A stretch of 25,987 nucleotides of DNA from Welwitschia mirabilis (Eukaryota; Gnetophyta; Gnetopsida; Welwitschiales), in NCBI GenBank assembly GCA_051453625.1, contig JBOZIK010000001.1, positions 79,136,528 to 79,162,514 on the forward strand. The letters run 5' to 3'. The notes beneath the pieces are model-generated. The model was not told the DNA's origin. It saw only the letters and a list, made by a program, of their open reading frames with translations, and did not search any database. Positions 1 through 9,644 of the stretch are shown here, in pieces (the stretch's first letter is position 1; each line of letters opens with the position of its first letter). The position numbers and the translations under genes are program-made.

Positions 1-386
1 CTAGTTGGATGGACAAGTAAGAAACAAAACTCTATTTCTGTTTTCACTGCAGAAGCTGACTATATTACTGCAGGAAGTTGTTGCACTCATCTCTTATGGA
101 TGAAAGAAATGTTAAGAGATTTTGGTATGTTTTTTGAACAAGTTCCTATTTTTTGTAATAATACTAGTGCTATTAATATTTCTAAAAATCCAGTTTAGTA
201 CTCAAGAACGAAGCATATTGAACTTAGACATCATTTCTTCGTGATCAAGTAAAAAAAGGTCATATATCTATGAATTTTGTTTCTACAGATCAACAATTAG
301 TAGATATCTTTACAAAACCCCTAAATTTGGATACTTTTATTTGTCTAAGACACGAACTAGGGGTTATTTCTCTGTCTTATTATTAA
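1..386 (+). pseudogene. Ty1/copia RNase H, C-terminal fragment (SIRE-like), decayed
   Basis: This is the last part of a copia polyprotein, the RNase H domain that removes the RNA strand during reverse transcription. It enters from the left edge in frame 1, reading LVGWTSKKQ, then FTAEADYITAGSCCTHLLWM with the conserved TAEA-Y signature, then NNTSAINISKNP, SRTKHIELRHHF and VDIFTKPL, ending at TAA 384-386. These blocks occur in this order in plant copia RNase H. Two lesions are visible: an in-frame TAG at 196-198, where the family has a glutamine, and a one-base frameshift near 234-242, after which the frame continues with DQVKKGHISMNFVSTDQQ. The element cannot make an active enzyme. The downstream non-coding tail with repeated polypurine blocks, then an LTR, fits the SIRE/Maximus lineage. 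That lineage call is inference; the copia call is secure. Confidence 0.93.
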
Positions 387-978
387 GTGCAGGGTAGTCG
401 ACCAAACATCATATTCAGTCGGCCGGTATAGGTCGGTCGACCAGTTTTATATTCGGTCGCCTAGTTCCTTAAAAAGTTCTGTAGCAGCAGCAGCAGAAGA
501 ACAAAAGTCAACTATCAAATTTGTCATCTCATTTATTCTTTTGTTGTTTACTGTAGATTTTTATTCTTGGATATTCTAATGAATTATTTTGTCTTATCTT
601 TGTGTGAACATTTTACATTTGAAAATCATCATCTCATTTGATATACTGTATTTGATTCAAAATGCAATTCAGTTATTTTCATTTACACAATTTTTACATT
701 TAATTAGTATATCTCAGTTAATAGCATAAATTTATATGTGCTTATTTTGGAAAGAACTAAAATTGTTATTGAAAATGAACCAAAATATGTGTGTCTTTGC
801 AATTTATAAGTGTTTCTGATCACATCTTACATTATTATTTGATATCATTATGTTCTCTCAAATTTGTGCATACTCAAAACTTGTCACATTTAAAAGCACA
901 AAAATATTATCTATTCAAAATGCCTAAATATGTATCAAAATTTTCACTTATCATTGTTTATCATTTGATATCAAAATA
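387..978 (+). other. Non-coding tail of the left copia element
   Basis: Between the RNase H stop and the polypurine blocks there is no convincing reading frame. A 62-codon frame at 791-979 has ordinary A+T-rich composition and no recognisable motif. The proximal part (about 394-470) carries degenerate GTCGACC and GGTCGG motifs like those in the LTR. A short CAG run lies near 485-497. SIRE-type elements often have a long region after pol, sometimes with an envelope-like frame; none survives here. Confidence 0.6.
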
Positions 979-1279
979 GGGGGAGAAAATATGCTTGATA
1001 TTTGTCACCGTATATCTCAATGTTTATTTATTTGTCATTGATGTTAAAGGGGGAGAGAAGATTATAGTGTGCTTTCAAAAGTTTGTCAAAGTATTTATGT
1101 TTAGTCAAAGGGGAAGAAATGATAGCATTGTACTCTTTGCTTGAATGTGTTTTTGCTTTGATGTAAGGGGGAGTTTTGATTTTTAATATGTGCTTAAAAG
1201 TATTTGATGAATGAGCTTAAATAGTTTAAATTTTTGAAATCACTTGATTGTTTGTCATTAATGTCAAAGGGGGAGATTG
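979..1279 (+). repeat. Five repeated polypurine-tract-like blocks before the 3' LTR
   Basis: GGGGGAG-type purine runs occur at 979-989, 1049-1060, 1110-1119, 1167-1173 and 1269-1276, about 60-100 bp apart. The second and fifth share a longer context: TTTGTCATTGATGTTAAAGG against TTTGTCATTAATGTCAAAGG, each followed by GGGAGA. The last block abuts the LTR (GGGGGAGAT then TGTTAGA) and is the expected plus-strand primer. Multiplied polypurine tracts in the long 3' region are known in SIRE-type copia elements, so the upstream copies are probably duplicated or spare primer sites. Confidence 0.7.
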
Positions 1280-1430
1280 TTAGATTATATTTACCAATTG
1301 ATGTCAAACTAATATCTCCTATGTAGTGCAAAAATGTTACATCTTGTGTGCAGATAAGATTGAGTTATGCAGGTGAAAGAATTGGACCAAAATGCATCAC
1401 AAAAACTATTGAGTTATGTTAATCTCTAAT

Positions 1431-1797
1431 GGGGGTCGATCGGATCTAAAAGGGTCGACCGCATCTGAAGTAGTCACAAGAAAAATTAACTGAACCTAGA
1501 GGGGTCGACCGGATTCTGAAGGAGTTGATTGACCTGTGATCTTAAGAGCTAGTATCCTTGAACCGAATGGAAAAGGGTCGATCGGATTTTCATGGGGTCG
1601 ACTTGATTTTAGGAACTAACATGAAATAGTCTTAAACCAAGAGGAAAGGGGTCGACTGGATTTTTATAGGGTCAACCGGACTTGAGAAACTGATAGTCCA
1701 TAGCTCCAGACTGAGAGGCAATGGGTCGACGGAACCCAGGATGGGGTCGACCGTGTTCTCATGGGGTCAACTAGATTTTTATAGGGTCGACCGGACG
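1431..1797. repeat. Degenerate array of the palindrome GGTCGACC in the LTR
   Basis: About a dozen copies of a GGGGTCGACCGGA-like motif start near 1431, 1451, 1501, 1523, 1575, 1594, 1648, 1669, 1723, 1743, 1763 and 1783. The core GGTCGACC is a perfect palindrome. Many copies are changed at the CpG by transitions, for example GTCAACC or GTCGATC, as expected from deamination of methylated cytosine. The array occupies the upstream (U3-like) half of the LTR, before its TATA box. Related motifs recur at about 394-470 outside the LTR. Confidence 0.8.
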
Positions 1798-1921
1798 ACG
1801 TAGAAAAGTAAAATTTGTAAAAATTATGTATCCATTACCTAGCTTTTACCTAGCCATTTTCTAGCTGTTTATAACTGTTGAAGGCATAATTCATTTGTAA
1901 TAAACCCTAGTAACCCTCCAT

Positions 1922-1929
1922 TATAAATA
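1922..1929 (+). promoter_or_regulatory. TATA box of the left copia LTR
   Basis: TATAAATA stands about 640 bp into the LTR, in a less repetitive stretch (ccctccat before it, tctatgctattg after it), with the GTCGACC array upstream. It matches the plant TATA consensus and would set the U3/R boundary about 30 bp downstream. No transcript evidence is available. Confidence 0.55.
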
Positions 1930-2821
1930 TCTATGCTATTGATGACCTAGAGATCTTTTTTCACTATTCTAATTTGGTAGAATCTTTGTGGATCTAAATG
2001 ATCTGACTGTATTATCATTGGTACATCATTGTATTGCTACACATCTGATTGAGAAGATCTATCTTTGGCAAAAGAGTTTCACTTAGAATTAGATCTAAGA
2101 GCTTCATCACTGTGATCTATTGGAGAAGAACTCCATTCATTGTACTGCTATTAAACGTGTGATATCTGAGTAATCAAAGCATCATCACATCACATCCATT
2201 ACTTCTAGAGGTTGAGAGTTAGCCTACAAAAGTCCGTTGTTGAGGTTGAGACTTAGCCTGTAAAAGTCTGCCTGTAAAGGTTATAGGTGAACCTGACAAA
2301 ACTTGTGGAGTAACAGAGATCTGAGATCAAGCTTGGGAGAAGCTGATTGTCGAGAGTGGAGTAGGGGAGTTCTTAAACCACTATAAATCCTGTGTGCATC
2401 AAATTGGTAGTTTGTGCTTTTCTGTCTCTTGATTATTTACTTATAATTTTCCATTTTTGTATGCACTTTCTTAATTCCCTTATTTTCATACGCAAACTAT
2501 GATTAGATAGTTCTAATTTTGTTTTGAGCATAAGTTTTAAACGAACCTATTCATCCCCCCTTCTAAGGTTCTTGATCCTATTATATAAGCATCATTTTGG
2601 TTTTACATAAAAGGAAAATCATACATTTTCAAGGCATAGTAGTAAAAATAAATAAAAGAAAACATCCCTTAATTTTTATACATTATAGTAATTCTTTTAA
2701 AATAAGGCAAATTAATACATCCAAGTTCTATTGTAGAAACATACTCCATTTATGAAACTGAATCAACTTCTAAACCCCCTTTATAAATTCAAAGCATCTA
2801 AATCAAAATAAAGTTAATTAA

Positions 2822-2890
2822 TACACATGCACACATGTGCGTGTGTGCATGTACACAGACATACACACGCACACGCGCATACACACATAT
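2822..2890. repeat. Alternating CA/TG and CG dinucleotide tract
   Basis: About 69 bp of nearly strict purine-pyrimidine alternation (acacatgcacacatgtgcgt, then tgtacacagacatacacacg, then cacacgcgcatacacacata). This is an interrupted microsatellite with TG, CA and CG steps. Confidence 0.85.
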
Positions 2891-3962
2891 TATTAAAGTG
2901 AAACATTAATAAAGGTAAGTGTTTGGGCTACACATCTATAGAATTATTAAGTAAACAACCCTAATGTTTATGCTTGAAATGCAAGAATAAGGGCCCAAAT
3001 ATTAATAAATAATATATAAACATGATAAATTTTTTTAACTTAAATAAGAATAATATATGGTATTTAAAATAATTTGGTATTTACGTTAGATAATTTTCTA
3101 TAATTATTAAAATTGGTTACAAATTTTCTTAGCTTTTAAAAGGCATTGAAACTAAAAATTTCTAATTAACTATTTAAAAATGTAAAAAATAAGTTATACT
3201 TACTTTTCTTAAACTATACTAATCCTATTATCCATTTTATTAAATCTAAAATATTATAGACATATTTCATGGGAATAAACTTTACTATAAATACTACCTA
3301 GATTTTAGGGTTGCTAAAATAATATCCTTCAGTAAAATGACTATAACTTTTAATCTATTTGGAGTTTTAAAATGCTTAAATAATTTTTAAATTGGACTAT
3401 TTACTTTTTACAAAGAGCTTTCTGTTTATTTTGAAAACTTAGATATTTTCCTTACTATTTTCTGCTTGTAATTTTTGAGTTATTTTTATAAAATAAATTT
3501 TAAAAATTATTTGGCTTATAAAAAATTACTATTTTAAAACTTTTAAATTCATAACATGATTATAAACCTACATAAAAAGTTTTATAAAGTTTTACTTAGT
3601 AATGAATAACTTTCTTAAGTTGTGCTTTACTTTTGGGAAAAAGTAAACTTCAACTAAAGTAAGGACAAGAGAACTCATACTAATTTGTAGAAATAAAAAT
3701 TAATAAACTAACTAAAAATTCATAATAAAAATTAATAAACTAACTAATGCATCAAATACTATGAGCCTTAGGATTTTCTAAGAAGGAGTTCCTAGCCTAA
3801 ATAGATTTTTGAGAATTAGAATCATTCACCCTAATAAGAACTATAATGCTAACCTAATACAAAATTCATTTCAATAATAAGATAATAAGAACAACATGGA
3901 TACCCAAAATTATAATAAACCCCTTGGTCACTTCGCCAAAATATACATTAAACACATTGAAG

Positions 3963-4108
3963 CTAAGCATGTTAAGAGGCCCCTCAACTCTCTCCCTTAT
4001 CTTAGTTTATGCCAATGGAAGGAACAATATCCATTGGTAGCTCCATCAACTAAGCATGTAAAGAGATCCCTCAATTTTTTTTTCTTATCTTAGTATCAAC
4101 CAATAAAA
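3963..4108 (+). repeat. Imperfect direct repeat, 87-bp spacing
   Basis: The segment CTAAGCATGTTAAGAGGCCC at 3963 recurs as CTAAGCATGTAAAGAGATCC at 4050. The similarity continues through CTCAA, pyrimidine-rich sequence and CTTATCTTAGT, ending in CCAAT. Two copies of about 57 bp are visible. This is the source of the small open frame across the area. Confidence 0.75.
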
Positions 4109-4371
4109 GGGAAAATACAAGTACTACATTAATGATACAAATTATACGCATAAGCCTAATGCAAGAAATGGAGCTAACATTCTTAGGAAAGAAGAACATA
4201 CTGGGAGGAAAAAATATTGATGATTCTTGAAGAATATTAATGAAGTTCTAAGCTCCAAGATCCTATCTCCAAGCTTCAGAGCTCGAAGCTCCAAGCTTCA
4301 ACTCTACAGTCAATAGGATAAAAGATTGAGAAGAAATTTTGGTAACATAAACTTGCTTGAATAATATTAGC

Positions 4372-4381
4372 NNNNNNNNNN
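4372..4381. other. Assembly gap, 10 N
   Basis: Ten undetermined bases. The left flank ends in ATTAGC and the right flank begins with ATTAGCC, so the two contig ends may overlap and the gap may be an artefact with no missing sequence. Confidence 0.95.
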
Positions 4382-4408
4382 ATTAGCCTGAGAATAAGAA
4401 GAGATCTC

Positions 4409-4416
4409 TATTTATA
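4409..4416 (-). promoter_or_regulatory. Minus-strand TATA box, probable LTR promoter
   Basis: On the minus strand the sequence reads TATAAATAGAGATCTC, a strong plant TATA context. Upstream on that strand lie the 68-bp tandem repeats (4503-4770), as enhancer repeats do in LTR U3 regions. Downstream lies a purine- and AGCTT-rich leader-like stretch (about 4250-4300). No coding region follows, so an LTR promoter is likelier than a gene promoter, but neither LTR end is defined. Confidence 0.4.
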
Positions 4417-4502
4417 GATAAATGATGTACCAAAGGTCCTTGATATAATTGGTTAAAGATCACCCACATCATTTTACCCATGAGGTAAATAAATATCCTT
4501 TT

Positions 4503-4770
4503 TGATTGATAATATTGATCAATGACAAGTTGGATGAACTTTTTGTAAAAGTGACATGGACATATGAATGATAATGATAATATTGGTGAATGACAAGTTG
4601 GATGGCCTTTGTGTAAAATTGATATGGACATAGGAATGTTAATAAAAAGATTTATCAATGACAAGTTGGATAAGCTTGTGTAGAAGTAACATTTACATAT
4701 GAATGAATAGTGATAAGATTGATTAATGAGAAGTTGTAAGAGTTTGTATAAGAAGTGAAAGTGATGTATG
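4503..4770 (-). repeat. 68-bp tandem repeats, about four copies
   Basis: The anchor AATGACAAGTTGGAT recurs at 4521, 4589 and 4657, with a diverged copy (AATGAGAAGTTG) at 4725, giving an exact 68-bp period each time. The rest of the unit (TTTGTAAAAGTGACATGGAC, then ATATGAATGATAATG) follows each anchor with substitutions. A partial leading unit occupies 4503-4520. The 131-codon minus-strand frame at 4383-4778 exists because the repeat lacks stops in that direction; a 68-bp period shifts the frame at each copy, so it is not a repeat protein. Confidence 0.85.
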
Positions 4771-4871
4771 AATGACAAAAGGAATCTTATTTATAACTCA
4801 TGCACCTGATTTGGATGAGTAATTTTCTTGCTTTAATTAGTAATATTAATTACATTCACCATTTCCTCATG
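4771..4871. other. Short A+T-rich spacer left of the large element
   Basis: About 100 bp of unremarkable sequence between the tandem repeats and the target duplication. It would have been continuous with 14258 onward before the large element inserted. Confidence 0.6.
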
Positions 4872-4876
4872 CTAGT
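4872..4876. repeat. Target-site duplication, left copy (CTAGT)
   Basis: CTAGT directly precedes the TG of the 5' LTR. The matching right copy is TTAGT at 14253-14257; the only difference is a C-to-T transition. Five bp is the usual duplication length for plant LTR retrotransposons. Confidence 0.8.
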
Positions 4877-7487
4877 TGTAACACTCCAAATTTCTTTATC
4901 ATTACATTAGAGTATGTGCCATTACATTTATCTGTGTTAGGGGATGTGACAATAGATAAATCCAGGCATTAAAGATTTTGCATTAGGGTGTGTGATGAGG
5001 AGATAAATATAACTTAAATTTGGATCCTTTGCAGATACCCAAGATGTGAAACATCATTTTCTTGACCATCATTTCCATAAAAGATTAGATAAGGAGGAGG
5101 AGTCAGAGAGGAGATGAAAATAATGGTAGTAACAACATCGACTGTTTTTCATCATAAATATGTTTGTTGAAGTTTGTTGATTTGGAACATTGCTATTATT
5201 CATTTATGCATTCATCCTTGAATACCCAAGAAAAATGTATTCATGAAGCACCTAAGCTAATGGTTTATCAAATTTCCTTAAAAGCAAGTCAAAAGCTAAG
5301 AATCACCAAGTTATGCCAGATTCTTTGGACATTAAGTTAAATAAGAAAGGTCTTTCTTCATCAAAAAAAGAGAAAAGAAATGCCTGATATTCCACTAGGA
5401 CCATCTCAGATATTTTAATTATTGAGTTGAATTCATAGCAAGTAGCGCTTCCTATTTGTATTTTGATTTCAGCTCCATTGAGTTTCCTTTTCAGAAATTT
5501 TGAGTGCTTGAAAATGCAAAATTGATCCTCCTTTTAAGTATTAGATGCACTTTGAAAACAGAATCACAGTTTTCATGAGCAAGTTTCTAGCTAATAGCAT
5601 GTTGGTTTGATCTTCTTATATTTGTTTTTAAATTGGTGATTGTAACTTTATTTATTGATATTTTTTTTTTTTTGTAATTCCTTTTGCTTTTTGACACACA
5701 TTTGAGTTGAATGAATGCTTAAACATCCTATCTAAATATTAATTTTCAGATTTCAATTTCAAATAAATTAGTTTACCATTAGTTTATCCACCACATAATT
5801 TAAAAAAACATTTAAAAAAAAAGACATTTCATAGCATTAGTGAAGAGACCTCTAAGAGCCAACCAAAACAAAAATTATAGAGGGAATCATTTCATTAAAT
5901 GTTTCCATTAGAGAGATAAAAAAGGAAATGAAGTTCTAATGCTTTTTACATATTTTTAGTGATTAAGATATTCAACTTTGCTTGTAGTTAGACGAAATCC
6001 ATGGTCTAAAATCCCAGAAAAGTAAAATTATTTACTTGCGATCTGAATTCTTCCTTATGTTCATATGATACATGTAAATTTCTAGCATAATATTATTGGA
6101 ACCTTTAGAAATTGACATTGAAATTGCCTTAGAATGTTGTGTTAACAGTTAGTTCTAAAAATGAGCTTAGACTAAGCATCATATTATTTATTTCCTTTTT
6201 TTAATCTTTTGAAAGCTTCCTTTTTTAACTTATGAAGACTGATGAACCCAAGGATATTTAAAGTATAGAGGTTTTTTTTTTTGGGTAGAGGTTCAAGGTG
6301 TCTCTATTATGAGGAAGTATAACCACAAATGGAACATGTAAGTAGAACAATAAAATACAATGGAACTTTCATTATCTTTTATGAGACATAATTGACAGAA
6401 ACAAGGAACAAAACCAAAATGAAAATGCAACAAACAATGTAACATTTAAAGTGATATTTAAAGCTTATACATAAGAAATATAGTTTTCCAAAAATACTAG
6501 TTAGTACTATGCAATTCAAGAATATTAGTAATTTTAAATTTATGAGTTTCAGAATATTCACAATTTAAAACTAAAGTAATTGATATTTGGGTAATGGTGA
6601 AAATGCGTCAAGTAAAGCTGAGGTAAATTCCTTTAAATTTTGAATGAAATGATATTGAAAATATTTTAAAAAATACTTTATTCAAATTCTTTCCCAATCC
6701 ACTAAAAAAAAATTGTATCCTTTTACTTTTGCTCATGTTGTACTTTCTTTCCCCAATTTCAATTTATCTATTTTCACTAATAGTCTAGAATCTTTAGCAT
6801 GCTTTACATAATTATATGTAATCTCAATGAAAACTTTATGTGCAAATCATTGTGATATGATATGATATCATATTTCTTCATATTTTTAACTATTCACATA
6901 TAACTTATATTGATCATAAAGTAAGATGTCCTCAATATTATAAAGTTACATTATATAATACAGAATGAGAGAAGTTAAAAACATTAACATAGCTTTTGGA
7001 TCTTCATATGAATATAGTGATAACATAGTGAAATAAACCTTTTTGATAAAATACTAAATTTTAAGATAAACATAAAATGATGTTTCATAGTCAAAATCCA
7101 ACTCTAAAAGTGAAATTTTACTAAGTAAATAAGCTAAATTGAAAGGAGTCCCTAAGGATGTGATAAGGCATTTTACTATAAGAAGGCATACTTCATTTAA
7201 TTTATCATAGGTTCTCTACCTCCTCATAGACTATTATGTCTTCTACAATGATAGTAAGGTATTCATCTTATACACTCCTTTGAGAAATAATATCATTTAA
7301 TTGTCCTTTAATCTTAAAACATAGTGGTGTTAATAATAGATCTCAGTCTCAAGTATTTTTATTGAGTTGGTATGAAACCATGTTATATAGTAATTTAATT
7401 GTTATTGTTATGTTATCTTTATGTATTAATATTATAGTGTTATAGTATGTACAAAACATATGTGTTATATCACATGTTACACATGCA

Positions 7488-7745
7488 TAATATTACATAT
7501 ACATAAATACATATTATATTATGTTATACTGTATTGTATTATATTATATTATATTATGTTATATATATATATATATTATATTATATATTATACCATAAAA
7601 CAATTATAATGCTTATATTATATTGCATGATATGCGTAATATTATATTATTTCATATGCATAATATGTAATATATAAATTATATTATATTATAATTTATT
7701 ATATGCATGATATTATATTATCTTATATTATGTTATTTCATATGT
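7488..7745. repeat. Degenerate ATATT/TATAT tract, copy in 5' LTR
   Basis: About 250 bp made almost wholly of A and T with pentamer-like ATATT units, an uninterrupted TA run near 7561-7576, and scattered ATGCATAAT and CATATGCATA palindromic pieces. The equivalent tract in the other LTR lies at about 12232-12540 and differs in unit number and order. Confidence 0.75.
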
Positions 7746-8804
7746 ATAATATTACATGTATATATTATAAAGGAAAAATTTCTTATTCTTAGGAATATGT
7801 TAATGTTACGAATACATACATGAAGAATAAAGTACGATAGATGAGTTAATGAGAGGAGGAATTATAGCTCTTGAAAGGTAAGTTTTGTTTATTATTAGAA
7901 AAGCAAATATCAAAGGAATGAAAATGATACCATTTTGTTATAAAAGTTTCCACAAACATTCTATTATAAACCTTTTATGTTTAAGTTTTATAGAAGAAAT
8001 TATTATATTATATTACCGTTTCTAAGATAGTGACATTTATGAAAATAAAGTGTTTAGATAAGACTAAAGACTCATCTTTGGCTTCTTAGATAATGTTGTT
8101 ATTATAATTATTTCAATAGAATGCTTTCTTACACTTAGTTACATAGTGATTAATTTACAATAAATGTTAGATATTATTGGATGTATTAACTAATAATCAT
8201 GTTGCTTTTAGTATGGTTTAATTGAGTTATAGGATGCATAGTATAGTTATACAACGATGCAGATTTTAGCACAATCTCCAATGATCATGGTTGCTTCTAA
8301 TATTATTAACACTTTCTAGGTATGTATTCCTAAATATAATTTCTTACATGTTCATGCATATGAGTTAGATGTTCCAATTAGTTATTTGTTATCTTATGCA
8401 TAAAATGATATAATAGTGGTGATTAATCTAAGATGTTCATTAAAATAATTAGTCATTTAATCAGTGACCTTTATCTTTTGACTTTTATTAAACTAAGTCC
8501 TATTGAGACTAGTGATTTAATTCGTGGTATACAGGCTGTTTCTTTGGTACTTTATATATTAGTAGATTTAATATGTTATATTATAGAACGAGTAACTATG
8601 AAGTACCTTGCCAAAATGGCATGTATGTATGTGTGTTTATGTGTGTGTTAATCATATTTTTACATCAGTTTACTATAATGACATTCTATTATGATATATT
8701 CTCTACCATTGGATCTCACTAAGACATTATAATGAGATATGAGAGATTTCTTATACTTGATGATAGAGGATTACTAATGGATATTTTGGCTAAGTGACTA
8801 GGGG

Positions 8805-8881
8805 NNNNNNNNNNNNNNNNNNNNNNNNNNNNNNNNNNNNNNNNNNNNNNNNNNNNNNNNNNNNNNNNNNNNNNNNNNNNN
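8805..8881. other. Assembly gap, 77 N
   Basis: The left flank (GTGACTAGGGG) and the right flank (TACACATTTGCATACCC) align to GTGACTAGAGG and TACATACTCGAGTACCC in the 3' LTR. There the two are separated by only about 8-10 bp around 13583-13592. The gap is therefore probably over-sized, or hides a small insertion. Confidence 0.9.
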
Positions 8882-9526
8882 TACACATTTGCATACCCAT
8901 ATATCTAATTTATATTAATATACATGTGTATTTTCATCATTTATGCATTACAATTCCTTAATAGGATTGGATGTTATGACCTTGAGAGCTCTTAACTAGC
9001 TACCTCCTATACTTTTTGTATGTGATATTTGTTGATGTTGTTTTAGAATATTGAGTTCTTTCATTATTTTTGCATTCTTTTATGTCTAAAATTACTACAT
9101 GCCATTGATACAGATCACTTTGATTTATTTTACACTCATGTGTATTGGTGGGGATTAGAATGAGGTCTAAGATAGAACTACATATGATATGAGATCCTTC
9201 TAATGAGGATTACATAGGTGTGGTTACTTAGCTATTAATGTAACTAACCACTCGATTGCAACCTATACACTTATTTTGTGTGCTCCTAATTGAGACATCT
9301 AATTAACCCTAAAATTGGTTGTGATATTAGTTGAGTGAGCTATCATCACATAATTCGCTTGATGTGAATCTTGTGGGTAACAGAGAGGTAAGTCCCTTAG
9401 TCATAACCTAATTATTTCGCTACAATGATTAATCAAATTATGTAATGTTATTAGTGTAAATGTAATGTAATGTAATTACGATAAAAAATTATGCTTTTAA
9501 GTCCAACCCAAAATTGAGTCGTGACA

Positions 9527-9644
9527 TTTTAGTATCAAAGATTAGGTTTGGATTCATTGCTTAATCAACCTATTAATAATCTTGTCATAGTGAGAAATGT
9601 CTTAAGTAGTTTCTAAGGATGGAAACTTCTTAAGGGAGAAAGAG
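9527..9644 (+). other. 118-bp internal region of the large element
   Basis: This is all that lies between the two LTRs. It starts TTTTAGTATCAAAGATTAGG, containing the primer-binding-site-like sequence, and ends TTCTTAAGGGAGAAAGAGG, the polypurine tract. The middle (about 9545-9625) is A+T-rich and codes for nothing. With both priming sites but no genes, it is the smallest interior that could still be reverse-transcribed, like TRIM elements, but here joined to very long LTRs. Confidence 0.85.
9530..9541 (+). promoter_or_regulatory. Primer-binding site, tRNA-iMet type, degenerate
   Basis: TAGTATCAAAGA stands three bases after the LTR end. The plant initiator-tRNA-complementary site is TGGTATCAGAGC, so 9 of 12 positions agree; two of the three differences are G-to-A, as expected from decay of methylated DNA. 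The position, directly after ...CA, supports the assignment. Confidence 0.75.

Larger units (their letters stand above)
1278..2594 (+). repeat. 3' LTR of the left copia element
   Basis: The left end, TGTTAGATTATA at 1278, directly follows the polypurine tract, as the 3' LTR of an element read from the left should. Inside are an upstream GTCGACC array (1431-1797), a TATA box (1922-1929) and a downstream half with the look of copia R/U5, ending in a C-rich stretch (CATCCCCCCTTCTAAGG, about 2551-2567) and a run finishing in CA. I place the right end at about 2594 (ATCA). That end is uncertain because the matching 5' LTR lies outside the window and I cannot read a target duplication. The length, about 1.3 kb, suits SIRE-like LTRs. 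Confidence 0.7.
2595..4371. other. A+T-rich stretch without genes
   Basis: No supportable gene is present. It holds a CA/TG tract (2822-2890), an imperfect direct repeat (3963-4108) and a hairpin-forming GAGCTC-centred sequence (4272-4290). The 65-codon frame at 3896-4093 is produced by the direct repeat and has no recognisable motif. The part near the right end may be the transcribed portion of a minus-strand LTR whose TATA box lies at 4409-4416. If so, much of this stretch could be old LTR sequence, but I could not find both ends. Confidence 0.5.
4877..9526 (+). repeat. 5' LTR of the large element (4.65 kb)
   Basis: It begins TGTAACACTCC and ends GAGTCGTGACA. It is A+T-rich throughout, with no coding frame above 72 codons and no recognisable protein. 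A degenerate ATATT-type tract lies at about 7488-7745 and short TG-rich runs at about 8620-8650. It contains the 77-N gap at 8805-8881, where the other LTR has only about 10 bp. An ATG-initiated frame at 8433-8651 has no motif, and the other LTR does not keep it intact over the same length, so I leave it out as a gene. U3, R and U5 cannot be separated because TATA-like sequences are everywhere in the A+T-rich tracts. Confidence 0.85.

Noticed and set aside
3896-4093. 65-codon frame
   Set aside because: It lies on the imperfect 87-bp direct repeat, and its internal similarity is at DNA level with no known protein motif.
4383-4778. 131-codon frame on the minus strand
   Set aside because: It is produced by the 68-bp tandem repeats and a non-coding leader, has no domain or motif, and the 68-bp period changes frame at every unit.
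8433-8651. 72-codon frame in the 5' LTR, with the 63-codon frame at 13386-13577 in the 3' LTR
   Set aside because: They do not encode matching proteins in the two LTRs, have no motif, and fit chance frames.
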